A stretch of 64,000 nt of DNA, from contig NZ_JACJOF010000021.1 of NCBI RefSeq assembly GCF_014695395.1, positions 1 to 64,000 on the forward strand, in the 5' to 3' direction. This document shows, in pieces, positions 56,609 through 64,000 of the stretch (the stretch's first letter is position 1; each line of letters opens with the position of its first letter). This DNA comes from Nodosilinea sp. FACHB-131 (GTDB lineage Bacteria; Cyanobacteriota; Cyanobacteriia; Phormidesmidales; Phormidesmidaceae). The notes under the pieces are model-generated. The model made no database searches and had not been told where the DNA came from. It worked only from the letters and a program-made list of their open reading frames with translations. The translations under genes were made by a program, and so were the position numbers.

Positions 56609-57241
56609 CTAGAGGCCGATCAAGCGGTAGGTGCCGCTGTCGACCAAGATAAATAGGCCCAGACCAATCAACACCAGGGGCATCAGCCGGTGACCAACGG
56701 CGGTCAGGCGATCGCGGACCCCAGGCTGGCCAACAAACCCCCGAGCCAGCCAATACCAGAGGGCGACCAGCACCCCAAACACCAGCAGGGTAAGGCCCAG
56801 CTCGGCCCAGGTTTGGCCCGCAAACAGCGACACATAGATGCCGATGTTGTCGCCGCCGTTGGCCAGGGTAATGCCTGCGATCGCCGCTACCTGGCCATTT
56901 AGCAGGGGCAGCTCGGGAAGCACAAACTGCCCTGGAGCATCGTCTTCTCGTTTGAGCAGCTGCCTGAGGCCAATGGCAATGGGCACTAGGCCCAGCAGTC
57001 CCACGTAGGCTTTAGGTAGCACCAGACCGCCAAAGAAACCGGGCAGGCTAAGGACAACCAGGGCAGCAAAGCCAAGGTAGCGACCCCAAAAAATTTGGGG
57101 GTGGGAGAAGCGGCTGGGCACCTGAGAAAAGAACACCATAAGTAGGACAAAGTCGTCTAGGTTGGTGGCTACAAATGCGAGTCCCGCCGGAATCACGGTG
57201 TGAACTGTGGCCTGAGTTAGAATTTGCAGGAGCGAGGGCAT
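56609..57241 (-). CDS. CadD-family transporter (second of pair)
   Basis: 211 residues from ATG 57241. Five to six hydrophobic segments with FVATNLDDFVLLMVFF and ITLANGGDNIGIYVS motifs. Same family as the upstream gene and the one at 36817. Short tandem copies of CadD domains often act as hetero-oligomers. Stop-to-start gap with the upstream gene is 13 nt. Confidence 0.8.
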   Translation of the reverse strand: MPSLLQILTQATVHTVIPAGLAFVATNLDDFVLLMVFFSQVPSRFSHPQIFWGRYLGFAALVVLSLPGFFGGLVLPKAYVGLLGLVPIAIGLRQLLKREDDAPGQFVLPELPLLNGQVAAIAGITLANGGDNIGIYVSLFAGQTWAELGLTLLVFGVLVALWYWLARGFVGQPGVRDRLTAVGHRLMPLVLIGLGLFILVDSGTYRLIGL

Positions 57242-57254
57242 AGGGGCAAAAACG

Positions 57255-58010
57255 CTACCCGTCCATTCTCTGGGCGGCGGGCATCGGTTCACCCGCGGCA
57301 ACCGCCGCAGAGAGCTGCACCGCCGTCCGCAGCAGATGAATCACGCAGATGCCGACCAGGGTGAGGGCCAAAGCCGTCAACCCCCGGTACTCCAGGGTGT
57401 GACTATCGACCAAGATCAGCCCACCCAGAGCCATCAGCACAAAGGGCACAACCTGAGAGCCGTAGCGGGTGAGTAAAGCCGCGATCGCTTCCACCTGGGT
57501 CAGTTGGTAAGCCACAAAGCACCACACCCCCACCAGCCCAAAAAACACCGCCAGCATTACTCCCAGCCCCAGGCCGTCGCTGCTGGCAAACATAGGCATA
57601 TAGATACCCACGTTATCGCCGCCGTTGGCCAGGGTAATGGCCGCCACGCTAGTGGTCTGGGGCGACAGCCAGCTAGACCCGCCGCTGGTGGGCGCTAGCA
57701 GCACCTCTCCGGTATCTTCACCACTTGCTTCGTCGGGTACAACCGACAGCAGGTGGCTCAGACCAATGACGATGGGGACGACCCCCAGCAGTCCAATCCA
57801 GGGCCGGGGAAAGAGCAAACTGCCGAAAAATCCCGGCAGACTCAGAGTTACGAGGCCCGCAAAACCCACGTACTGCCCCGCCACAATGTGGCGCTTGCTT
57901 AGGGCTACCCCGACCTGGGAGAAAAACAGCATCAAAATGACGATGTCGTCGAGGTTGGTGGCGGCAAACGCCATGGAGCTACGCCCCAGGATGGTCAGTA
58001 AGTCGGTCAC
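57255..58010 (-). CDS. CadD-family transporter (first of pair)
   Basis: 251 residues. N-terminal FAATNLDDIVILMLFF and ITLANGGDNVGIYMP motifs, an acidic/Gly/Ser-rich loop at about 95-115, and a longer C-terminus than its partner. First gene of the operon; its promoter region faces the LysR gene at 58179 and carries the conserved element at 58083-58125. Confidence 0.8.
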   Translation of the reverse strand: MTDLLTILGRSSMAFAATNLDDIVILMLFFSQVGVALSKRHIVAGQYVGFAGLVTLSLPGFFGSLLFPRPWIGLLGVVPIVIGLSHLLSVVPDEASGEDTGEVLLAPTSGGSSWLSPQTTSVAAITLANGGDNVGIYMPMFASSDGLGLGVMLAVFFGLVGVWCFVAYQLTQVEAIAALLTRYGSQVVPFVLMALGGLILVDSHTLEYRGLTALALTLVGICVIHLLRTAVQLSAAVAAGEPMPAAQRMDG

Positions 58011-58082
58011 GATCGCAGCACCTCGTCAAGGGAGTCAACAAACTTTGCCAATTGACCCTTACCTTAAGTTGGATAAACAGGG

Positions 58083-58125
58083 GAAGCAAACACTCTTTTT
58101 TGTGAGTTTGATAAATAGAATTTAT
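58083..58125 (+). promoter_or_regulatory. Conserved CadD-operon element with LysR-type palindrome
   Basis: GAAGCAAACACTCTTTTTTG (58083-58102) and, 6 nt after TTTTTTGTG (ending 58104), ATAAATAGAATTTAT (58111-58125). Same layout as 37546-37587. It lies between the cadD operon and the divergent LysR gene, so the LysR protein probably binds here. Confidence 0.75.
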
Positions 58126-58178
58126 GCAATAATTGAGCAGGTTTTTTTGACTGTTTAGCCATCACAAAATTAGCTCCT

Positions 58179-59114
58179 ATGAAGCTTGAGCAACTCAGGG
58201 TTTTTTTGGCAGTGGCCGAACATTTGCACTTTACCCGAGCGGCAGACTCCCTCTACATTACTCAGCCTGCGGTGAGTGCATCTATTCAAACCTTGGAAGA
58301 AGAGTATGGGGTAAAGCTATTTCACCGCATTGGTAGACATATTGAGCTGACTGACGCTGGCGAAATGCTTCAGATTGAGGCCCAAAAAATTCTCGATCAG
58401 GTGGAGCTAACCGCCCAGGGTTTGCGCGAGCTAAACGATCTTCAGCGGGGTGGCCTAAAGGTTGGTAGTAGCCTTACCGTGGGCAACTACTGGCTACCCC
58501 ATAAAATTAGCCACTTCAAGCAGCAGTACCCCGGCATTTCAATCCATTGCACCATTGCCAATGCAGAGGAAATTGTCAGCGGCACCGTGAGCGGTTTGTT
58601 TGACCTAGGGCTAGTCACCGGAGAGGTAAAGGCTTCCCTCAGCCAAAATCTGTCGGTATCGATGATTGGTCAAGATGTGGTGGCTATTGTGGTCGGCCAA
58701 AGCCACGCCTGGTTTGGGCGCGATCGCGTTTCTCTCGCCGAAATTACCGATACGGCCTGGATTATGCGGGAGCCTGGATCGGGCTCTCGCTATATGTTTG
58801 AGCGATCGCTTCAGGGTTGGGGTGTTGACCCCAGCACCTTAGAAATAGCGCTTATTCTCACCACCAGCGAAATGATTAAAGCCGTAGTCGAAGGGGGCAT
58901 TGGGGCAGCAGCTCTGCCTCGATCGATCGTGCGATCAGAGCTAAAACTCGGCACCCTCAAAGCGATCGAAATTGTCAATGATACTGACGCGCCTCAACAC
59001 ACCTATGAGATGACTCAGCCGGTGATCTTGCTGCGCCATCAAAAGCGATTTCGCACCCGCATTTCTAAAGCCTTCGAAGAGGTTTTGGTGGAGCCAGAGA
59101 AGGTGCTGGTTTAA
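58179..59114 (+). CDS. LysR-family regulator of the CadD operon
   Basis: A 311-residue LTTR with HTH EQLRVFLAVAEHLHFTRAADSLYITQ and a complete effector domain. The sequence resembles the CysL-like branch. It is divergent from the CadD operon, with a 168-nt intergenic region holding the palindrome at 58111. It should control that operon, itself and, by the shared site, the CadD gene at 36817. Confidence 0.88.
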   Translation: MKLEQLRVFLAVAEHLHFTRAADSLYITQPAVSASIQTLEEEYGVKLFHRIGRHIELTDAGEMLQIEAQKILDQVELTAQGLRELNDLQRGGLKVGSSLTVGNYWLPHKISHFKQQYPGISIHCTIANAEEIVSGTVSGLFDLGLVTGEVKASLSQNLSVSMIGQDVVAIVVGQSHAWFGRDRVSLAEITDTAWIMREPGSGSRYMFERSLQGWGVDPSTLEIALILTTSEMIKAVVEGGIGAAALPRSIVRSELKLGTLKAIEIVNDTDAPQHTYEMTQPVILLRHQKRFRTRISKAFEEVLVEPEKVLV

Positions 59115-59237
59115 GTATTTTGGGGTAGAAGAGGTGGGGAGAAAGATTCTAGCGTTGAGTTTTGAAGGTTGAGTTTTGAGTGTCTATCATACGAAGAGGA
59201 CTCAGCATTCAAAACTGAGAGCCCAAAATATTCTTTA
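59115..59237. repeat. AT-rich and G-rich repeat traces
   Basis: GGGGTAGAAGAGGTGGGGAG (from 59124) followed by TTGAGTTTTGAAGGTTGAGT (from 59154) and CATTCAAAACTGAG (59206-59219), a rough inverted repeat. No gene. Confidence 0.55.
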
Positions 59238-60095
59238 CTACTCTTTACTTGGCAGCAAATCATCCAATTCAATCACGGTGCTCGTTCCTTCTCCGCTAAT
59301 CATAGGCAGTCGCCCGTCCCACTTTTGTAAGGCTTCATACCTCAGCACGCTGGGTGTCAAAGTTTCCATCAAAATTTGGTGAGCTTCGGCGGTTCCCCTA
59401 GCTAAATTGACTTCGATTTCGGCCTGGCGCAGAGCTTTTTTAGCAACAAATTCTGCCTGTTTGGCCTCTTGCACGGCAATTTGCTTGGCCTCTACCGCCT
59501 CGCGAAACTGCTGCGAAAAATGAATGGTAGTGAGTGATACATCGTCAACGGCCAGGTTATAGGGAGTCAGGCGCGATCGCAGCCCTGCATCTACCTCGGC
59601 CTTCACCTGGTCGCGCTGGGTGATCACCTCTTCGGCGGTGTAGTGGGCCATGACAGCCTTGATCACCTCTTCGATGGCGGGGTTGACGATGGAGCGCACT
59701 ACCGCAGGCTCATCACCAATTTGCCGATACACCACGTTGGCCTTGTCGGGCAGAATGTGCCAGTTGAGAGCCACATCACTAAACACATCCTGCAAGTCTT
59801 TTGACGCCGCTTCGGTGGCGATTTCCTGCTTTTGCACCCGCGTGCTGAGGGTCTCTACCGAATCGACTAGGGGCAGCAAAAAGTGCAGCCCCTCAGCCAG
59901 AATTTCCTCCTGCACCTGGCCAAAGCGCATCCACACGCCGCGCTCGCCGGCAGGAATGACCACCCAAAAGCTGGCTACCAAAGCCAACCCCAGCAGCGCT
60001 AGCAAAACCCAGGCCGCTAGGGTAGCCCCACTCCCCCATGGGGAAGCAGTGACTGGCCTAGCGGCGCGATCGCCGGTGTTGCTGAGATCGACCAA
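59238..60095 (-). CDS. Prohibitin/SPFH-family membrane protein
   Basis: A 285-residue protein with one N-terminal transmembrane helix (LAAWVLLALLGLALVASFWV) followed by an SPFH domain (PAGERGVWMRFGQVQEE...LHFLLPLVDSVETLSTRVQKQE) and a coiled-coil tail rich in EAKQAEFVAKKALRQAE. Prohibitins form large ring complexes at membranes, acting as scaffolds for proteases or in stress tolerance. Confidence 0.9.
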   Translation of the reverse strand: MVDLSNTGDRAARPVTASPWGSGATLAAWVLLALLGLALVASFWVVIPAGERGVWMRFGQVQEEILAEGLHFLLPLVDSVETLSTRVQKQEIATEAASKDLQDVFSDVALNWHILPDKANVVYRQIGDEPAVVRSIVNPAIEEVIKAVMAHYTAEEVITQRDQVKAEVDAGLRSRLTPYNLAVDDVSLTTIHFSQQFREAVEAKQIAVQEAKQAEFVAKKALRQAEIEVNLARGTAEAHQILMETLTPSVLRYEALQKWDGRLPMISGEGTSTVIELDDLLPSKE

Positions 60096-60109
60096 GGGTG
60101 ACGGACTCC

Positions 60110-60245
60110 TGAGGTAAGTGGGTAGGGGGTGGATGGGTGGATGGGTAGGGAGTGGATGGGTAAGGAGGTCAGTTAGTTTTGAATTTCGAAGTCGCGCTTC
60201 AAATCAGCAACCTTGCCCCCTACTCCTTACCCCTTACCCCTACAT
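60110..60245. repeat. Composite interspersed repeat
   Basis: G arm GGATGGGTGGATGGGTAGGG (from 60130), AT part GTTTTGAATTTCGAAGT (60175-60191), C arm CCCCCTACTCCTTACCCCTT (from 60216). Lies between the prohibitin and DUF202 genes. Confidence 0.75.
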
Positions 60246-60701
60246 CATCGGAAATCCTTTCACCGTCGCTGGCGCTGAAAACAGCACGTACAGCACTCCC
60301 GCCCCCAGCAGCGTGACCACCAGACTAAAGAGAATGACCCAGCGGCTGTTGGGTTCGTAGGTGTTGCTCTCAATGGCTTTGAGTACCGCAAAGTAGTGCC
60401 AGGTTGACAGCAATACGGTCACCAAGCCAATAGAGGATAAACCTAGCCCCACCAGCCAGCCCTGGCCAGTGCCGGGCACATCGGGCGAGACTAGGTAGCG
60501 TAGGCGAGCAATCAGAACGCCGAAGCCGATTAGGGCGATTGCAGTACGCATCCAGGCCAGGTAGGTGCGCTCGTTGGCCAAGTGATCGCGGGTGCGAGAG
60601 CCAGACCTTGGAGGTGGGGTGGGGCTGGGGGCAGGCGCGATGGTTTCTTGGGAGCGATCGCCCGTGGTCGAGTTGTCAATTGCTTGAGAAGACTGAGTCA
60701 T
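60240..60701 (-). CDS. DUF202-family membrane protein
   Basis: A 153-residue protein. A Thr/Pro-rich soluble start, then the DUF202 motif RDHLANERTYLAWMRTAIALIGFGVLIARL and three transmembrane segments. Similar to YidH. Its function is unknown in any organism. Confidence 0.8.
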   Translation of the reverse strand: MTQSSQAIDNSTTGDRSQETIAPAPSPTPPPRSGSRTRDHLANERTYLAWMRTAIALIGFGVLIARLRYLVSPDVPGTGQGWLVGLGLSSIGLVTVLLSTWHYFAVLKAIESNTYEPNSRWVILFSLVVTLLGAGVLYVLFSAPATVKGFPMM

Positions 60702-61015
60702 TAACGCGGTAGAGAGTTAGAACAGGCAGCAAAGCTGGCGGGCCAAACCTGACCAGCCTAGGCTAAAGTCTACAGCAGTTCGATTCAATCTGCGATTAGA
60801 TCGTGATTGAATTTCGATTTTATGCCTTGTGGATTAGGTCGCAAAACCCTGTACCCCGCCTGTCGCCATAACAGTGCCAAGCTCGCCGATCGTGTTCGGC
60901 ATTGCTGTATACAGGTATGAATCAAAACCGCAACATCTCTCGTAGGGGCAAACAGCCGTTTGCCCTGACCCACATTTATGCCTCAATTCAGCAACGCCTC
61001 GTGCTCTTACCCTGG
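60702..61015. other. Intergenic region with dispersed hairpin repeat
   Basis: No gene. It contains copy 2 of the hairpin repeat at 60941-60998. Confidence 0.6.
60941..60998 (+). repeat. Dispersed hairpin repeat (copy 2)
   Basis: GGGGCAAACAGCCGTTTGCCC then CTCAATTCAGCAACGCC; aligns with 30122-30179 over 58 nt. Confidence 0.75.
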
Positions 61016-61663
61016 CTAAATTTCGTAGTGCCAGTGGTCACTAGATTCAGCCAGGATCAACTGGCGCGATCGCCGGTAGATCAGCCCTTGCTCTTCAAAC
61101 TGGCGCAGCAGCCGTGTCACCGTCACTCGGCTGAGGCCGCTAAAGTCGGCTAGGTCTTGATGGGTGATCTTGAGGTCAATTAAGCAGCCGCGCTCAAGCT
61201 GTAGCCCAAAGCGATTGGCCAACCACTGCAACAGCCCAAGCAGGACGGCTTCGGCTCGGCGGTGGGTGCGCACCACCATCAGCGCCTCGGCGTGCTTTAG
61301 GTAACTGGTGATCACGTCCACTGGTGGTTGCCAGTCAGCTAGGGAAATGCAAACTGCCTCAACATCGTTGACGGCTTCAATTAAATAGGGCTCCGCATTG
61401 GAGAGAAATTTCCCCACGACGTCGCCTGCACTCCACAGGCCCAGGGCGATCGCAGTGCCGTCTTCTAAGTAGGTGAGGGTGCGCACCGCCCCTGCTTTAA
61501 TCAGCCAGAGGCGATCGCTGGCAGCGGGCAAATAGCCGCGCCGGGCAAAATGGCTAGACCCAGACACCGGCAGCCGCCGTAGCTGCTCCAACGAAAGGCC
61601 CTGCAACCGAGCAGCCACCGGCAAGTCTGGCAGACCCGCTAAACTATCCAGTTGTCCCAACAT
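61016..61663 (-). CDS. Crp/Fnr-family transcriptional regulator
   Basis: A 215-residue protein. The N-terminal cyclic-nucleotide-binding-like domain (WLIKAGAVRTLTYLEDGTAIALGLWSAGDVVGKF) has no obvious cAMP-binding RXS loop, so the effector is uncertain. The C-terminal HTH is ITHQDLADFSGLSRVTVTRLLRQFEEQGLI. Similar to the NtcA-like/CRP-like regulators of cyanobacteria but shorter than NtcA. Confidence 0.87.
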   Translation of the reverse strand: MLGQLDSLAGLPDLPVAARLQGLSLEQLRRLPVSGSSHFARRGYLPAASDRLWLIKAGAVRTLTYLEDGTAIALGLWSAGDVVGKFLSNAEPYLIEAVNDVEAVCISLADWQPPVDVITSYLKHAEALMVVRTHRRAEAVLLGLLQWLANRFGLQLERGCLIDLKITHQDLADFSGLSRVTVTRLLRQFEEQGLIYRRSRQLILAESSDHWHYEI

Positions 61664-62068
61664 TGAGTGACTCCTATGTGAGGATTTGTGAAAATCCGAG
61701 CTGCAGATGCCTTTAGGAAAAGATTGCAGGCCCTAGGTTTTGACTAGCCCTGCTGAGGATTAGCCTATGCTCCAAGCGAGCCGCCCAGCTAGCAAAGGGC
61801 TAAGGGGCAGCTCCAGAACCATTCCTAAAAATTCATCTCTGGAGCATAGCTCAATTTCAAAACATTTTCAAATGAAATTCATTTTGACTCCAACACCCAT
61901 TTGCCCAAAGAGTATACAGGGCAATGCTCTGAAGCAAGATGGCAACTGAGTCAGGCTTTTTTGACTGCTGAGTGACTAAAATTATCGATCAAATCAGTCA
62001 GACAGCAGTACAATTGCACTACATTAAAATGAATTTAGACAACCGACTTTGCTGGCAGGAGCGCAACC
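61664..62068. other. Divergent promoter region
   Basis: 405 nt between the Crp/Fnr gene and the sigma-factor gene. No gene recognised. AT-rich from about 61830, with promoter-like AT stretches before both genes. Confidence 0.5.
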
Positions 62069-63301
62069 ATGAACGAATCCCTCCAGATGCAGAGGCAGGT
62101 AGATGCCATTTACCGAACTGAGTCACGTCGGGTTTTTGCCACGCTGATTCGCCTATTGGGGGATTTTGACCTGGCTGAAGAAGCGCTGCACGATGCCTTC
62201 GCTGTGGCGATGGCGCAGTGGCCGCGGGATGGGGTGCCCGCTAAGCCAAGGCCGTGGCTGGTGTCAGTGGGTCGATTTAAGGCGATCGACAACCTGCGCC
62301 GTCGCACTCGCTTTGACGCGTCGTTGGCCGAGCTGGCCCAGCAGCTCGATGCCCAGCCCGACTTGCCCGACGACGATCTTGAGGACGATCGCCTGCGGCT
62401 GATTTTCACCTGCTGCCACCCGGCCCTGCCCCAAGAGGCCCAGGTAGCCCTCACCCTGCGCGAGGTCTGCGGCCTCAAGACTGAAGAAATTGCCAGCGCC
62501 TTTTTGCTGGCCCCACCCACCCTGGCCCAGCGCATCGTGCGGGCCAAGGCCAAAATTCGTGCGGCGGGTATTCCCTACCAGGTGCCCGCCCTGGAGGACC
62601 TGCCCGATCGCTTAGACACCGTCATGCAGGTGATCTATCTCGTGTTCAACGAGGGGTATGCGGCCTCCTCTGGCCCATCGCTGACGCGGGCCGACCTCTC
62701 AGGTGAGGCGATTCGGCTGGGGCGACTGGTGCTAGAACTGTTGCCCGACCCCGAGGTGATGGGGCTGCTAGCGTTGATGCTGCTGCAAGAGTCGCGGCGT
62801 CAGGCCCGCACCTCCACCACGGGCGATCTGATTCTTTTAAGCGATCAAAATCGCGAGCTGTGGAACCAGGAGCAGATTGCCGAAGGGCGATCGCTGGTGC
62901 AGCAGGCCCTATCCTCAGCGCAAGTAGGGCCATACGGGATTCAGGCGGCGATCGCCGCCGTCCATGCCGAAGCTCCCGACCCAGCTGCAACAGACTGGGC
63001 TCAGATTGTTGGGTTATACAGCCTGCTGGCCCAGATCGAACCGACCCCCGTCGTCCACCTCAACCGAGCCGTAGCCGTGGCGATGCGCGATGGCCCTCAG
63101 GCCGGCCTGCACCTGCTAGATGAGATTCTCGCCGAGGGCGATCTAGCCCACTATCACCTGGCCCATGCGGCCCGAGCCGACCTGTGCCGCCAGTTGGGAG
63201 AAACCGCTGAAGCGAAGGCGTCTTATCAGCGAGCGCTCGATCTAGTCAAGCAAGAACCCGAGCGCCGGTTTCTCGAAAGCCGCCTGCGCGAGCTGGTCTG
63301 A
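62069..63301 (+). CDS. ECF42-type RNA polymerase sigma factor with C-terminal TPR-like extension
   Basis: A 410-residue protein. Residues 1-170 are a sigma-70 ECF core: region 2 (VFATLIRLLGDFDLAEEALHDAFAVAMAQW) and region 4 (LTLREVCGLKTEEIASAFLLAPPTLAQRIVRAKAKI). The remaining 240 residues (ALEDLPDRLDTVMQVIYLVFNEGY..., DUF6596-like, then TPR-like helices ending in YQRALDLVKQEPERRFLESRL) are the long extension of the ECF42 group, which substitutes for an anti-sigma factor. A YCII/DGPF gene lies downstream, as usual for ECF42. Confidence 0.9.
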   Translation: MNESLQMQRQVDAIYRTESRRVFATLIRLLGDFDLAEEALHDAFAVAMAQWPRDGVPAKPRPWLVSVGRFKAIDNLRRRTRFDASLAELAQQLDAQPDLPDDDLEDDRLRLIFTCCHPALPQEAQVALTLREVCGLKTEEIASAFLLAPPTLAQRIVRAKAKIRAAGIPYQVPALEDLPDRLDTVMQVIYLVFNEGYAASSGPSLTRADLSGEAIRLGRLVLELLPDPEVMGLLALMLLQESRRQARTSTTGDLILLSDQNRELWNQEQIAEGRSLVQQALSSAQVGPYGIQAAIAAVHAEAPDPAATDWAQIVGLYSLLAQIEPTPVVHLNRAVAVAMRDGPQAGLHLLDEILAEGDLAHYHLAHAARADLCRQLGETAEAKASYQRALDLVKQEPERRFLESRLRELV

Positions 63302-63431
63302 CTAGCGTTGCCAAATAGGAACAGAAATCCGTCTAATCCCTAATCTTCGGTCATTAACCCCTCTATTGAATAGTCGATTTAGCGCCGTAGCCAGACATCC
63401 CAAAAAAAATTAGAAAAAACTTTTGCGATCC

Positions 63432-63458
63432 TGTCGATCTGCCCTCCAGCCAAACGAC
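63432..63458 (+). promoter_or_regulatory. Candidate ECF42 promoter
   Basis: TGTCGA (63432-63437), 17-nt spacer, CGAC (63455-63458). TGTCGA and CGA(C/T)C-like boxes are the promoter elements reported for ECF42 sigma factors. It lies upstream of the YCII/DGPF gene, the usual target. Confidence 0.6.
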
Positions 63459-63597
63459 TAATCCACAAAGGTGACAAATTCAGGCCAAACTCACAGTCAA
63501 TCACCTTGCTGCCAAGCCCAGGGTGCAAGCGATGCAACCCTACAAAACGGGAGACGCAGACAGGCTTTGGCCTCAGACCTAAATTTTGGAGGCAATC

Positions 63598-63993
63598 ATG
63601 AAATTTATCTGCCTAGGCTATTTTGACGAAACGCAGTGGGACGGGCTTTCTGAGACCGAACAGGCGAGTCTGATGGCCGACTGTTTTGCCTACGATGACG
63701 AACTGCGGCGGGGCGGCCACTTTCTCGGTGGAGAAGCACTGCAAAGCGTTCGCAACGCGGCGACGCTGCGGTACCAGAACGGCCAGGTTGTCGTTACCGA
63801 TGGCCCCTTTGCCGAAACCAAGGAGCAGATCGGCGGCATCTTGATGCTGGAGGCCCGCGATCTCAACCACGCCATCCAGCTGATGTCACGCCATCCCGGA
63901 GTGCGCAACGGCCCCTTTGAGATTCGTCCAGCGGATGAAGAGATTAACGCCCAGGTTAACCAAAGCCAAACCCTCCAAACCAACCTGCACTGA
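63598..63993 (+). CDS. YCII/DGPF-domain protein
   Basis: A 131-residue protein from ATG 63598 (TTGGAGG upstream; a TTG at 63586 is an artefact of the same frame). The signature [14 protein letters not shown] and the fold [14 protein letters not shown]...[18 protein letters not shown] match the DGPF branch of YCII-related proteins. Its role is unknown, but it is the standard partner of ECF42 sigma factors. The window ends 7 nt after the stop. Confidence 0.88.
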   Translation: MKFICLGYFDETQWDGLSETEQASLMADCFAYDDELRRGGHFLGGEALQSVRNAATLRYQNGQVVVTDGPFAETKEQIGGILMLEARDLNHAIQLMSRHPGVRNGPFEIRPADEEINAQVNQSQTLQTNLH

Positions 63994-64000
63994 GCGCAAA

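Overview
The window reads as chromosomal DNA of a filamentous, non-heterocystous cyanobacterium, probably of the Leptolyngbya/Nodosilinea/Phormidium type. This rests on many GCGATCGC (HIP1) octamers, a helical carotenoid protein, a SqdB-type sulfolipid gene, small cyanobacteria-type conserved proteins, and abundant cyanobacterial interspersed repeats. Most of the window is GC-rich. Three stretches look more AT-rich and accessory: about 0-3.1 kb, 11.3-14.3 kb and 37.6-42.3 kb. No rRNA, tRNA or CRISPR array was seen.

Layout. 0.2-3.1 kb: an XRE-like regulator, then a radical SAM protein divergent from a TcmP (three-Cys-motif partner) gene. 3.2-11.3 kb: housekeeping and envelope genes (M20 hydrolase, SBP-VWA lipoprotein-like protein, ABC exporter). 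11.35-14.33 kb: what looks like a complete one-cassette chromosomal integron. It has an 87-nt attC with the expected folded architecture, a cassette gene encoding a seven-bladed DUF346 lectin-like propeller, an attI-like region with repeats, and a divergent integron integrase gene broken by one in-frame stop codon. 14.6-27 kb: a dual-RCK potassium channel, subtilase, lipase, helical carotenoid protein, LysR, a MerR-controlled aldo/keto reductase and small proteins. 27.6-33.5 kb: two hybrid histidine kinases flanking a DJ-1/PfpI gene with an internal deletion. 34-37.5 kb: TauE/SafE, HAD, PAP2 and a CadD-family transporter. 37.6-42.3 kb: an accessory island of small minus-strand genes and gene remnants, with one weaker attC-like site.

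42.5-58 kb is rich in sulfur genes: YeeE/YedE transporter, tandem rhodanese, beta-carbonic-anhydrase-like protein, sqdB, a DUF442 phosphatase-like protein, cysteine synthase, metY, metX and a TauE/SafE-cytochrome-like fusion. It ends in an operon of two CadD-family transporters and a secreted protein, divergent from a LysR gene. The control region of this operon is duplicated, with the same spacing, in front of the distant CadD gene at 36.8-37.5 kb, which suggests one regulon. 59-64 kb: prohibitin, DUF202, a Crp/Fnr regulator, and an ECF42-type sigma factor followed by a YCII/DGPF gene that carries a candidate ECF42 promoter.

A G-rich/C-rich interspersed repeat (GGGTGGATGGGTAGGGGG and its complement), often with an AT-rich TTGAATTTTGAA core, occurs in many intergenic gaps and has also entered the coding sequence of the ABC exporter. 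Functional statements are family-level inferences from translated sequence; no database search was run.
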